From positions 1 through 64,000 of the forward strand of contig JAFMJH010000011.1 of the NCBI GenBank assembly GCA_017853555.1: DNA of 64,000 nt. Reading direction: 5' to 3'. The position numbers were made by a program, and so were the translations under genes. Origin of the DNA: Steroidobacteraceae bacterium. Its GTDB lineage: Bacteria; Pseudomonadota; Gammaproteobacteria; Steroidobacterales; Steroidobacteraceae. The notes below the pieces were generated by a model that was not told where the DNA came from, made no database searches, and saw only the letters and a program-made list of their open reading frames with translations. Shown here in pieces: positions 42,660-51,405 of the stretch (its first letter is position 1; the number at the start of each line of letters is the position of its first letter).

Positions 42660-44195
42660 ATGGAAAACGGTAACAACATGCTCGGTATCGGTCTGCTCTC
42701 CTGGCTCGTGTGGTTGCCGGTCGCCGGCGGTTTGCTGGTGATTGCGCTCGGCGATGCGCGCGCGTCGCTCGCGCGTTGGGTCGCGTTGGCGACGGCGCTC
42801 GTCACATTCGTCGCTTCGTTGCCGCTGTACGGCAGTTTCGACACGACCACCGCGGCGTTTCAGTTCGTCGAGCGTGCGGCGTGGATCCCGGCGTTCTCGG
42901 CTACCTACCACCTGGGCGTCGACGGCATTTCGATGCCGCTCGTGTTGCTCACGACCTTCATCACCATCCCGGTGGTGATTGCCGGTTGGAAGGTGATCGA
43001 GACGCGTCCGACGCAGTACTTCGCCGCCTTCCTCATCATGGAAGGGCTGATGGTCGGCGTGTTCGCGGCACTCGACTCGCTGCTGTTCTACTTTTTCTGG
43101 GAAGCGATGCTGATCCCGATGTTTCTCATCATCGGCATCTGGGGTGGTCCGCGGCGCGTGTACGCGACCATCAAATTCTTCCTGTACACCTTCCTGGGTT
43201 CGGTGTTCATGTTGATCGCGCTGATCTACATGTACTTGAAGGCCGGTTCCTACGAAGTCACCGACTTGCATCGCTTGCCGCTCACGTTGACCGAGCAGTA
43301 CTGGATCTTCTTCGCGTTCTTCGCCGCGTTCGCCGTCAAGATCCCGATGTTTCCGGTGCACACCTGGTTGCCCGACGCGCACGTCGAGGCGCCGACCGGC
43401 GGCTCCGTGGTGCTGGCGGCGATCATGCTCAAAATGGGCGGCTACGGCTTTCTGCGTTTTGCGTTGCCGATCGCGCCCGATGCCAGTCGCGAGCTGGACA
43501 CCTTCGTCATCGCCTTGTCCTTGATCGCCGTCGTCTACATCGGCTTGGTGGCGCTCGTGCAAAGCGACATGAAAAAGCTCATCGCGTACTCGTCGATCGC
43601 GCACATGGGTTTCGTGACGCTCGGCGTGTTCCTCGCGTTCGACATCCAGACCGCGACCGGCGATTTGCGCGGCGCGGGCATGGGCATCGACGGGGCGATG
43701 GTGCAGATGATTTCGCACGGTCTCGTCTCCGGCGCGATGTTCCTCTGCGTCGGCGTGATGTACGACCGGATGCACAGCCGCGAGATCAGCGACTACGGCG
43801 GCGTGATCAATCGCATGCCGATCTTCGGTGCCTTCATGGTGCTGTTCGCGATGGCCAACGCGGGGCTGCCCGGCACGTCGGGCTTCGTCGGCGAGTTCCT
43901 CGTGATTCTCGCAAGCTTCAAGGCGAACTTCTGGTACGCATTTTTGGCGGCGACGACCTTGGTGTTGGGTGCGGCCTACACCTTGTGGCTGGTCAAGCGC
44001 GTGATCCTGGGACCCGTCGCCAATGCGCACGTCGCCGAGCTCACCGACCTCGACGGACGCGAGTTCCTGATTCTCGCGGTGCTCGCCGTCGGCGTGCTCG
44101 CGCTCGGCCTCTGGCCGGCGCCCTTGCTCGAGGTGATGCAGCCTTCCGTGCAGCATCTCGTCGAACAGATCGTTTCTTCCAAGTTGCCGGGCTGA
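42660..44195 (+). CDS. nuoM: NADH-quinone oxidoreductase subunit M
   Basis: A 511-aa antiporter-like proton pump with about 14 transmembrane helices. Key segments are LFYFFWEAMLIPMFLIIGIWGG with the conserved Glu, KIPMFPVHTWLPDAHVEAPTGGSVVLA with the channel Lys and His, and KKLIAYSSIAHMGFV. It lies 12 bp after nuoL and 15 bp before nuoN. Confidence 0.97.
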   Translation: MENGNNMLGIGLLSWLVWLPVAGGLLVIALGDARASLARWVALATALVTFVASLPLYGSFDTTTAAFQFVERAAWIPAFSATYHLGVDGISMPLVLLTTFITIPVVIAGWKVIETRPTQYFAAFLIMEGLMVGVFAALDSLLFYFFWEAMLIPMFLIIGIWGGPRRVYATIKFFLYTFLGSVFMLIALIYMYLKAGSYEVTDLHRLPLTLTEQYWIFFAFFAAFAVKIPMFPVHTWLPDAHVEAPTGGSVVLAAIMLKMGGYGFLRFALPIAPDASRELDTFVIALSLIAVVYIGLVALVQSDMKKLIAYSSIAHMGFVTLGVFLAFDIQTATGDLRGAGMGIDGAMVQMISHGLVSGAMFLCVGVMYDRMHSREISDYGGVINRMPIFGAFMVLFAMANAGLPGTSGFVGEFLVILASFKANFWYAFLAATTLVLGAAYTLWLVKRVILGPVANAHVAELTDLDGREFLILAVLAVGVLALGLWPAPLLEVMQPSVQHLVEQIVSSKLPG

Positions 44196-44210
44196 TCGAG
44201 AGACCGAACC

Positions 44211-45650
44211 ATGCAAGCTGCCATCACCCTGCAAAGTCTCGCGCCCGCGTTGCCTGAAATTTTCATGGTCGCCGCGATCTGCGTCGTGTTGCTTGCCGAC
44301 GTGTTCGCCGGTGCGGCCGCCCGGCGCATCACGCCGACGCTCACGCTGGTGGTGATCGCGCTCGGTGCCGCGCTCACCATTTTGCATGCGCAAGTGCCGG
44401 AGCGCGTGGTGCTGTTCTCCGGCATGTACGTCGCCGATCCGCTCGGCACCTTGCTGAAGTTGCTCGGCTTCCTGTTCACGGGCGTCGCGCTGCTGTATTC
44501 GCGCGCTTATCTCGAAGCGCGCAATCTTTTGAAGGGCGAGTATTACGTGCTGGTGCTCACGGCCTTGCTCGGCATCTTCGTGATCGTGAGTGCGGGCAGC
44601 CTGCTCACGCTCTACATCGGCGTGGAATTGCTGGCTTTGTCGCTTTATGCGCTGGTCGCGTTCGATCGTGACTCCGGCATCGCCGCCGAGTCGGCGATGA
44701 AGTACTTCGTGCTCGGTGCCATCGCCTCGGGCTGTCTGCTCTACGGCATGTCGCTGGTCTACGGCATGAGCGGCAGCTTGTTGCTCGCCGATCTGGCGGT
44801 ACGTTTGCAGGGCGAGGCGAGCCTCGGCCTGATCATGGGCATCGTGTTCCTCGTGGTCGGCGTGGCGTTCAAGTTCGGCGCCGTGCCGTTTCACATGTGG
44901 GTGCCCGACGTTTATCAGGGAGCGCCGTCGTCGGTGACTTTGTTCGTCGCAACGGCACCCAAGATCGCCTCGTTTGCCCTGGCGTTCCGCTTGCTGGCCG
45001 GCGGGCTGGGGCAGGTCGCAGGCACCTGGATGCAGATGCTCTCCATCGTCGCGATCGCATCGCTCGTGCTCGGCAACGTGGTCGCGATCGCCCAGACGAG
45101 CCTCAAGCGCATGCTTGCGTATTCGGCGATCGGCAACGTCGGTTTCATCTTGCTCGGTTTCGTCGCCGGAACGGAGCAGGGCTACGAGGCTGCGTTGTAC
45201 TACACCGTGGTCTACGTGCTGATGACCTTGGGTTCCTTCGGCGTGATCCTGCTAGCGAGTCGCGCGGGCTTCGAAGCCTCCGAACTCGACGACTACAAGG
45301 GCTTGCATGCGCGCGACCCGTTGCTCGCGCTCATCATGATGGTGTTGATGTTCTCGACGGCCGGGATCCCGCCGTTCGTCGGCTTCTGGGCGAAGCTGCA
45401 GATCTTCCAGGCCTTGTGGGCCGTGAACCAGATGGCGCTCGTCGTGTGCGCCGCGGCCGTGTCGGTGATCGGCGTGTTCTACTACCTACGTGTGGTGAAG
45501 TTGATGTACTTCGATGCGCCGACCGAGGCGCCGCGTGGGTTCGCGCACCGAGGGGTGCGCTTCGCGCTCGGGCTCAATGCCTTCGCCGTGCTGGCCTTGG
45601 GCCTGCTTCCGGAGAGTTTGCTGTCGTTGTGCGCAAAGGTGTTGAGCTGA
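44211..45650 (+). CDS. nuoN: NADH-quinone oxidoreductase subunit N
   Basis: A 479-aa antiporter-like proton pump, the last gene of the operon. Signatures are YIGVELLALSLYALVAFDRD with the conserved Glu, FKFGAVPFHMWVPDVYQGAPSSVTLFVATAPKIA and LKRMLAYSAIGNVGFILLG. The operon nuoA-N is complete and in standard order. Its last codons overlap the promoter of the initiator tRNA. Confidence 0.97.
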   Translation: MQAAITLQSLAPALPEIFMVAAICVVLLADVFAGAAARRITPTLTLVVIALGAALTILHAQVPERVVLFSGMYVADPLGTLLKLLGFLFTGVALLYSRAYLEARNLLKGEYYVLVLTALLGIFVIVSAGSLLTLYIGVELLALSLYALVAFDRDSGIAAESAMKYFVLGAIASGCLLYGMSLVYGMSGSLLLADLAVRLQGEASLGLIMGIVFLVVGVAFKFGAVPFHMWVPDVYQGAPSSVTLFVATAPKIASFALAFRLLAGGLGQVAGTWMQMLSIVAIASLVLGNVVAIAQTSLKRMLAYSAIGNVGFILLGFVAGTEQGYEAALYYTVVYVLMTLGSFGVILLASRAGFEASELDDYKGLHARDPLLALIMMVLMFSTAGIPPFVGFWAKLQIFQALWAVNQMALVVCAAAVSVIGVFYYLRVVKLMYFDAPTEAPRGFAHRGVRFALGLNAFAVLALGLLPESLLSLCAKVLS

Positions 45651-45671
45651 CGCCCCGATCGTGCGTATACT
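45642..45671 (+). promoter_or_regulatory. Promoter of initiator tRNA-Met
   Basis: TTGAGC (45642-45647), an 18-nt spacer and TATACT (45666-45671) precede a GC-rich discriminator (TCGCGCCCC). Such discriminators are typical of stable-RNA promoters under ppGpp/DksA control. Transcription would start near 45679, just before the mature tRNA. Confidence 0.6.
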
Positions 45672-45686
45672 TCGCGCCCCTTCTGG

Positions 45687-45763
<77 letters not shown>

Positions 45764-45812
45764 ACTCTCTAGCGCCGCGTACCCTTGCCCGGCTTGCTGC
45801 CGCCGGGTGCCC

Positions 45813-47414
45813 ATGACGCCGAACGAATCGACCGTGACCTTCGCCGACCTCGGGCTGTCGCCCGCGATCCTCTCTGCGTTGACGGCAGTCGGCTACGAAT
45901 CACCTTCACCCATCCAGGCGGCGACCATCCCGGTGTTGCTCGCCGGAGCAGACCTCATCGGCCAGGCGCAGACCGGTACCGGCAAGACGGCGGCGTTTGC
46001 GTTGCCCATGCTGTCGATGCTGGACGTGTCGCGTCGCGAACCGCAGGTGCTGGTGTTGGTCCCGACGCGCGAGTTGGCGATCCAGGTCGCCGAAGCGTTT
46101 CAAAAGTACGCCGCGAAACTTCCGGGCCTGCACGTGCTGCCGATCTACGGCGGCCAAAGTTACACGCCACAATTGAATGCCTTGCGTCGCGGTACGCACG
46201 TGATCGTCGGTACGCCGGGTCGCGTGATGGATCATCTCGAACGCGGCACGCTGGATCTCGCGACGGTGCGCTATGTCGTGCTCGACGAGGCCGACGAGAT
46301 GCTGCAGATGGGCTTCGTCGACGCGATCGATCATATCCTCGGGCTTGCGCCGGCCGAGAGGCAGGTTGCGCTGTTCTCCGCAACGCTGCCGGCCCCCATC
46401 CGTCGCATCGCGCAGAAACATCTGCGTTCGCCGCGCGAAGTCACCATTCGCGCCAAAACCGCCACGGCGACGAATATTCGCCAGCGCTACTGGCTGGTGT
46501 CCGGCGTGCACAAGCTCGATGCACTCACGCGCATTCTCGAAGTCGAGGAATTCGACGCCATGCTGGTGTTCGCGCGGACCAAGCAGGCGACCGTGGAACT
46601 GGTCGACAAACTCGAAGCGCGCGGTTTCGCTGCGGCGGCGTTGAATGGCGACATCGTGCAAGCGCAACGCGAGCGTACGGTCGCGGCGCTGAAGTCCGGG
46701 ACGATCGACATCGTCGTGGCCACCGACGTCGCGGCACGCGGGCTGGACGTCGAGCGCATCACGCATGTCGTGAATTTCGATGTGCCGCACGACAGCGAAT
46801 CGTACGTGCATCGCATCGGTCGCACGGGGCGCGCAGGTCGCAGCGGCGAAGCCATCCTCTTCATCGCGCCGCGCGAGCGCAACATGTTGCGCATCATCGA
46901 GCGCGCCACGCGCCAGCCGATCGAACCGATGACCTTGCCGACGGCGCAAGACGTCGATCGACGCCGTGCGGCCAAATTCAAGACCGAGATGGCTGCCGCG
47001 CTCGGTTCGCCCGAGGCTGAAAGCTATCGCGCGGTCATCGAGGAGTTCGTGCGCGAGCACGATGCCGATGTGCTCGAACTCGCCGCCGCGCTCGCTGCGC
47101 TTGCGCATGGTCGCAAGGCGCTCACCGTGCCGAAGCGCGACGACGCGCAAGGTGATCCGGATGCGCAGGCGACCTATCGGGTTGAAGTGGGTCGGCGGCA
47201 CGGTCTGCAACCCGGCAATCTCGTCGGAGCGCTCGCGCACGAGGGTGATTTGGACGGCAGCGAAATCAACGGCATCGACATCCGCGACGATCACACGCTG
47301 GTTCGTCTGCCGGCCAATCTCGCCCCGCAAGTTTTGAAACATCTGCGCGGCGTGATCGTGCGCGGCCAGCGGCTTGAAATCGGTCGTCTGCCGCCGCGGC
47401 GCAAAGGCAAGTAA
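45813..47414 (+). CDS. deaD: DEAD-box ATP-dependent RNA helicase DeaD/CsdA
   Basis: A 533-aa helicase. The RecA-like domains show the Q motif (YESPSPIQ), AQTGTGKT, PTRELA, GTPGRVMDHLERG, VLDEADEML, SAT and HRIGRTGRAGR. The C-terminal part (about 440-520) is a DbpA-type RNA-binding domain (YRVEVGRRHGLQPGNLVGALAHEGDLDGSEINGI), which marks it as DeaD rather than RhlE or SrmB. DeaD works in cold-adapted 50S assembly and mRNA unwinding. ATG 45813 is preferred to GTG 45807. It ends 6 bp before a convergent glycosyltransferase. Confidence 0.95.
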   Translation: MTPNESTVTFADLGLSPAILSALTAVGYESPSPIQAATIPVLLAGADLIGQAQTGTGKTAAFALPMLSMLDVSRREPQVLVLVPTRELAIQVAEAFQKYAAKLPGLHVLPIYGGQSYTPQLNALRRGTHVIVGTPGRVMDHLERGTLDLATVRYVVLDEADEMLQMGFVDAIDHILGLAPAERQVALFSATLPAPIRRIAQKHLRSPREVTIRAKTATATNIRQRYWLVSGVHKLDALTRILEVEEFDAMLVFARTKQATVELVDKLEARGFAAAALNGDIVQAQRERTVAALKSGTIDIVVATDVAARGLDVERITHVVNFDVPHDSESYVHRIGRTGRAGRSGEAILFIAPRERNMLRIIERATRQPIEPMTLPTAQDVDRRRAAKFKTEMAAALGSPEAESYRAVIEEFVREHDADVLELAAALAALAHGRKALTVPKRDDAQGDPDAQATYRVEVGRRHGLQPGNLVGALAHEGDLDGSEINGIDIRDDHTLVRLPANLAPQVLKHLRGVIVRGQRLEIGRLPPRRKGK

Positions 47415-47420
47415 GCCGCC

Positions 47421-48470
47421 TCAAGCGCGCTGCGCTAGTTGGCGATAGTGCTCGGCCCGTTCATCGCGGCCGGTCGCGGCATAGAGCGCATACAGATTTT
47501 GCGCGGCGAGAAAACTGCCGCGGCCTTCGACACCGTCGGATTTTTCGGGGCGTTCGCCGATTTCTAGGCAACGCAGAAACGAGTTCTCGATCGACGTCAT
47601 GAACTGCGTCGCGAGTTGCGGCTTCACGCTCGCCGCGTCCATCAGAAAGCACCCGACGCAAAACCAGAAATCGGCGGACTCGGCGTAGCGCAGGCTTTGC
47701 GCTTCGATCAGCGCGAAGGCGATTTCGAGTTCGCCCGTTTTGCCGAAACTTTGCAGCGCCGCACACACCAGTGCTTCGTGCCATGGTGCCTCGGGTGCGA
47801 CCTGTGCGAGGGCGCGTGCGTAGTGTTGCGCGGCCGCGGCGTCCGCCGATGTTCGATCGAGCTCGCGCGCGTACTGGTAGATCAGATACGGCTCGTCGTG
47901 CCCTGCATCGATGAGTCGGGCGAGCAGTTGGAGATTCCGATCGCCTTTGCGGGTCAACTGTGCGTCTTCGTAGCCATCGTGCAAGGCGACGAGCGGTACG
48001 CGCCGTACCGCGAAGGCGTGTTGCGGTTGTTCATGGATCGCGCCGGCATAGTGCACGCCGACAGGCAGCAGTCGCGAGATCCAGGTACGGGTACGCAGCC
48101 GTTCACTCTGCGTGCCTTGCGCGCTGTCGAAGGTATTGACGACGCAGATCTGGCCGACGAAATCCGGCGCGCTCGCGCGGAGGGTCGCGACATCGCACGC
48201 AGGCTCGTCCAGCCATTCGTCGGCGTCCAGCACGAGTCGCCACGGATGCCGGGCGAAGGACAGCGCGTGATTGCGGGCGGCGGCAAAATCGCCGCACCAC
48301 GGGAAGTGCTCGACCCGGGCTCCGGCGGCGCGGGCGATGTCCTGGGTGCCGTCGGTCGAGCCGGTGTCGACCACGACCATCTCGTCCACCAGATTCCGCG
48401 CGCTCGTCAGCATGCGCAGCAGGGATCGGGATTCGTTGCGGACGATGGCGACCAGGGATATCGCGGCCAT
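47421..48470 (-). CDS. Glycosyltransferase family 2
   Basis: A 349-aa protein with an N-terminal GT-A domain: ISLVAIVRNESRSLLRMLTSA, VDTGSTDGTQDIA (nucleotide-sugar binding) and VLDADEWL (DXD-type metal site). The C-terminal ~150 residues form helical, TPR-like repeats (YQYARELDRTSADAAAAQHYARAL). This combination is seen in glycosyltransferases that modify lipopolysaccharide cores or proteins; acceptor unknown. It is alone on its strand, convergent with deaD and divergent from the S9 peptidase. Confidence 0.85.
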   Translation of the reverse strand: MAAISLVAIVRNESRSLLRMLTSARNLVDEMVVVDTGSTDGTQDIARAAGARVEHFPWCGDFAAARNHALSFARHPWRLVLDADEWLDEPACDVATLRASAPDFVGQICVVNTFDSAQGTQSERLRTRTWISRLLPVGVHYAGAIHEQPQHAFAVRRVPLVALHDGYEDAQLTRKGDRNLQLLARLIDAGHDEPYLIYQYARELDRTSADAAAAQHYARALAQVAPEAPWHEALVCAALQSFGKTGELEIAFALIEAQSLRYAESADFWFCVGCFLMDAASVKPQLATQFMTSIENSFLRCLEIGERPEKSDGVEGRGSFLAAQNLYALYAATGRDERAEHYRQLAQRA

Positions 48471-48476
48471 GATGGG

Positions 48477-48507
48477 TTGACGCTCGGGCTCTTGCGGGTT
48501 GTACGAT
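48477..48507 (+). promoter_or_regulatory. Weak promoter candidate of the S9 peptidase
   Basis: TTGACG (48477-48482) and TACGAT (48502-48507) are 19 nt apart, longer than optimal. It lies in the 86-bp gap shared with the divergent glycosyltransferase. Confidence 0.3.
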
Positions 48508-48556
48508 ACTAACAGTCGGCGTCGTCACGACCCATCTCACGATCGGTGTACCCATC

Positions 48557-50689
48557 ATGCGCATCGCTTCCTTCAAATGGTTCCTGGTCTGCACCTTCGC
48601 GGCCTTGTGGTGCGGGCCGCTTGCGCTGGCGGCGCGTCCGATCACGCACGAGGATCTTTGGCTCATGAATCGCGTCGGGGCGCCGAGTGTCAGCCCCGAC
48701 GGGCGCTGGGCGGTGTTCACCGTCGTCGAACCCTCGTACGACGAGAAAGCCCAGGTCACCGATCTTTGGCTGGTACCGACGGATGCGAGTGCGCCAGCGC
48801 GGAGATTGACCTCGACCAAAGGTCGCGAGAGCGCGCCGGATTGGAGTCCGGACGCTCGCAAGCTAGTCTTTTCTGCACGTCGCGATGGCGACGAGACGGA
48901 GCAACTGTATTTGCTCGATCTGGCAGGTGGTGATGCGCAGCGTCTCACCAACCTCGTCAACGGCGCGCGTGCGCCCGTGTTCTCGCCGGATGGGCGCAGC
49001 ATCGCATTTGCATCGAGCAGTTATCCCGGCGCTGCAAGCGAAGCCGACAACAAGCGAATCGCCGCCGAACGCAAGGCGCGCAAATGGAATGCGCGCGTGT
49101 ACGACGGCTTCCCGGTGCGCAACTGGGATCGCTGGATCGAAGATCGCAAGCCGCGTGCGATGGTGATCGATCTGCCACGCGCCGGTGCGGCGCCGGCCGA
49201 GCCGCGCGATGTGTTCGGCAGCTCACAGCTGGTGAGGCAAAGCGGATACGCCGGTGCCGGCGGCGAGGGTGGCGATTCGCTGCCGATCGAATGGACGCCC
49301 GATGGGGCGGGCCTCGTGTTCGTGGCGAGCACCGATCGCGATACGGCGGCCTTCCGGCTCACCTCCACGCAGCTGTGGTACGTGCCGCGCGAGGGCGGTG
49401 AGCCGCGACGTTTGACGAACGACGCGCATTCCTGGGGTCAGCCGCGCTTCTCTCCGGACGGCAAGCGCCTGCTCGCCACCCGCGAGCGGAACGTCGGCAA
49501 AACCTATGTCAAAACCGAGCTCGCGGTGTTCGACTGGACGGCCGAGCGCACGCTCTCCGGCCCCCGCATGCTCACCGACGGGTTCGATCGCTCGGTGACA
49601 AGTTATGCGCAGCTCGATGCGAATGGCGTGTTGTTCCTGGCCGAAGAGGCGGGGCACGAAAAGCCCTATCTAGTGCGGTTCGACGGCAAGGCGCCACAGC
49701 TGGCCTTTGACGTGCGCGAGGGCGTGTACACGAACCTGTCGATCGCGCGCGGCGCACCGATCGTGCTCGCGAACTTCGAGAGTGCGACGCGCACGCCGCA
49801 AGTGGTGAGGCTCGATTTGGCGGCGCGCACGCATCGCGTACTCGCGTCGTTCGACGACGAAAAACTCGCCGCGCTCGATCTGCCCAAGCTGCGCGAGTTC
49901 TGGTTCACGAGTGCGCGCGGCAAGCGCATCCACAACTTCATGCTGGTGCCGCCGGGCTTCGACCCCGACAAAAAATATCCGCTGCTCGTGGTGATCCACG
50001 GCGGGCCGCATTCGCAATGGCGCGATCAATGGGTGTTGCGCTGGAACTATCACCTGCTCGGTGCGCCGGGCTATGTGGTCTTGCTGACGAACTACACCGG
50101 TTCGACGGGTTTCGGCGAAGCGTTCGCGCAGGGTGTGCAGGGCGATCCGCTCGCGAGCGCCGGCGAAGAACTCAATCAGGCCGCCGACGTCGCGATTCGC
50201 GACTTTGCCTTCGTCGACGGCACGCGCAGTTGTGCCGCCGGCGCCAGTTACGGTGGGCATTTGTCCAACTGGTTGCAGGCGACCACGACGCGTTATCGCT
50301 GCCTCGTCAGTCATGCGGGTCTGATCAACCTCGAGTCGCAGTGGGCGACGAGCGACACGATCTATTCGCGTGAACTCAACAACGGCGGTCCGGTCTGGGA
50401 GCAGGGCAGCCTTTGGCGGGAGCAAAACCCGATCCGCCGCGCAGCGGCATTCGCCACCCCGACTTTGGTCACCGTGGGCGAGCAGGATTTTCGTGTCCCG
50501 CTCAATAATTCGCTCGAGTATTGGAGCGTGTTGCAGCGCCGGCAGATTCCCAGTCGATTGATCGTGTTTCCGGAAGAGAACCATTGGGTGCTGCGCGGCG
50601 AGAACAGCCGCTACTTCTTCGGCGAGTTGCACGCCTGGTTCGCACGCTGGCTGGGCCCCGAGCCGACCGCAGGGCAGACAAACCGCTAG
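48557..50689 (+). CDS. Exported S9 family prolyl oligopeptidase/dipeptidyl peptidase
   Basis: A 710-aa serine peptidase. Residues 1-25 are a Sec signal peptide (FKWFLVCTFAALWCGPLALA), so it acts in the periplasm. The N-terminal half is a beta-propeller with PD40/WD40-like repeats (PSVSPDGRWAVFTV, PDWSPDARKLVFSA, PVFSPDGRSIAFAS, PRFSPDGKRLLAT). The C-terminal alpha/beta-hydrolase domain has the catalytic triad S564 (GASYGGH), D644 (GEQDFRVP) and H676 (ENHWVL). Such enzymes remove dipeptides or short oligopeptides from peptides. Isopeptidases of lasso-peptide clusters belong to the same family, but no such cluster is here. Confidence 0.93.
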   Translation: MRIASFKWFLVCTFAALWCGPLALAARPITHEDLWLMNRVGAPSVSPDGRWAVFTVVEPSYDEKAQVTDLWLVPTDASAPARRLTSTKGRESAPDWSPDARKLVFSARRDGDETEQLYLLDLAGGDAQRLTNLVNGARAPVFSPDGRSIAFASSSYPGAASEADNKRIAAERKARKWNARVYDGFPVRNWDRWIEDRKPRAMVIDLPRAGAAPAEPRDVFGSSQLVRQSGYAGAGGEGGDSLPIEWTPDGAGLVFVASTDRDTAAFRLTSTQLWYVPREGGEPRRLTNDAHSWGQPRFSPDGKRLLATRERNVGKTYVKTELAVFDWTAERTLSGPRMLTDGFDRSVTSYAQLDANGVLFLAEEAGHEKPYLVRFDGKAPQLAFDVREGVYTNLSIARGAPIVLANFESATRTPQVVRLDLAARTHRVLASFDDEKLAALDLPKLREFWFTSARGKRIHNFMLVPPGFDPDKKYPLLVVIHGGPHSQWRDQWVLRWNYHLLGAPGYVVLLTNYTGSTGFGEAFAQGVQGDPLASAGEELNQAADVAIRDFAFVDGTRSCAAGASYGGHLSNWLQATTTRYRCLVSHAGLINLESQWATSDTIYSRELNNGGPVWEQGSLWREQNPIRRAAAFATPTLVTVGEQDFRVPLNNSLEYWSVLQRRQIPSRLIVFPEENHWVLRGENSRYFFGELHAWFARWLGPEPTAGQTNR

Positions 50690-50799
50690 CGTTCCCGCCG
50701 CCAATCCATTATCATCCGGCGCCCGCGCGGCTCCTCGGGTCGTGCGGGCGCTGGGAATCTCGGCTCAGGTCGGGGTTTGCGGCGCAAGTGCTTGACTTG

Positions 50800-50822
50800 A
50801 AAGCCCCCCGAGGGGCTTTTTT
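50800..50822 (+). terminator. Intrinsic terminator 1 upstream of rimP
   Basis: AAAGCCCC-CCGA-GGGGCTTT is an 8-bp stem with a 4-nt loop, followed by a T-run that ends at 50822. It lies 110 bp after the S9 peptidase stop and 84 bp before rimP. It may end the peptidase mRNA or act as a leader attenuator. Confidence 0.85.
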
Positions 50823-50856
50823 ATTATGGGCCCCTGGCCGGGGCGAGTTGGGAGAT

Positions 50857-50877
50857 GGGGCCTTCGCGGCCCTTTTT
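50857..50877 (+). terminator. Intrinsic terminator 2 (attenuator) in the rimP leader
   Basis: GGGCC-TTCGC-GGCCC followed by TTTTT, only 29 nt before the rimP ATG. Placed this close to the start codon it would act on transcripts entering rimP-nusA-infB, so an attenuator is likely. Confidence 0.7.
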
Positions 50878-50906
50878 CGTTTCTCGGCGCGGCGGGGTTT
50901 GGAGCG

Positions 50907-51377
50907 ATGACGACTTCAGGATCGGTGCGTGAACGCGTGATCGACTTGACCGAGCCTCTGATCGAGCAGCTCGGTTACGAACTCGTGGACATCGAATGGG
51001 TGGCTGCGGCGCGTTCCGGCGTGCTGCGCTTCTTCATCGACCACCCGGTCGAGCACGGCGGGCACATCGGCATCGAAGACTGCGAAAAGGTCAGTCGCGA
51101 GGTGTCGGCACTGCTCGATGTCGAAGATCCGGTGCCGGGCGCGTACTCGCTCGAGGTGTCCTCGCCGGGTTTCGACCGCGTGCTACGCAAGCCGGCGCAT
51201 TTTGCGCGCTTCGTGGGATCGCGGATTTGGGTGGAGTTGCAGGTGGCGCGCGCTGGGCGTCGCCGATATACCGGGACGCTTGCGGAGCAGACCGACGCGG
51301 GCATCCGATTGGAAGTGGACGGTCAGCCGGTGTCGATCGGGTTCGCCGAGATCGGCAAGGCACGGGTCGTGGCCTGA
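50907..51377 (+). CDS. rimP: Ribosome maturation factor RimP
   Basis: A 156-aa protein needed for 30S subunit maturation. It shows GYELVDIEWVAAARSGVLRFFIDHP, the block IGIEDCEKVSREVSALLDVEDPVPGAYSLEVSSPGFDRVLRKPAHFARFVG, and the C-terminal Sm-like barrel. ATG 50907 gives TTSGSVRERVIDLTEPL; the open frame further upstream passes through the terminator hairpins. It heads the rimP-nusA-infB operon. Confidence 0.96.
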   Translation: MTTSGSVRERVIDLTEPLIEQLGYELVDIEWVAAARSGVLRFFIDHPVEHGGHIGIEDCEKVSREVSALLDVEDPVPGAYSLEVSSPGFDRVLRKPAHFARFVGSRIWVELQVARAGRRRYTGTLAEQTDAGIRLEVDGQPVSIGFAEIGKARVVA

Positions 51378-51405
51378 TGGCCGCGCGTTGCAGAGGATAG
51401 TAGCG

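Noticed and set aside
41613-44894. A 1093-codon open frame antisense to nuoL, nuoM and nuoN
   Set aside because: Its composition (Arg, His, Asp, Glu, Gln-rich, no domain) is the mirror of GC-rich codon usage in membrane proteins. The sense genes are complete.
45786-45807. Hairpin CCCGGC/GCCGGG between tRNA-fMet and deaD as a terminator
   Set aside because: No T-run follows and the deaD start codon is a few bases away.
50792-50827. Promoter TTGACT plus TATTAT ahead of rimP
   Set aside because: The spacer is 24 nt and contains the terminator stem; both elements are better explained by the terminator.
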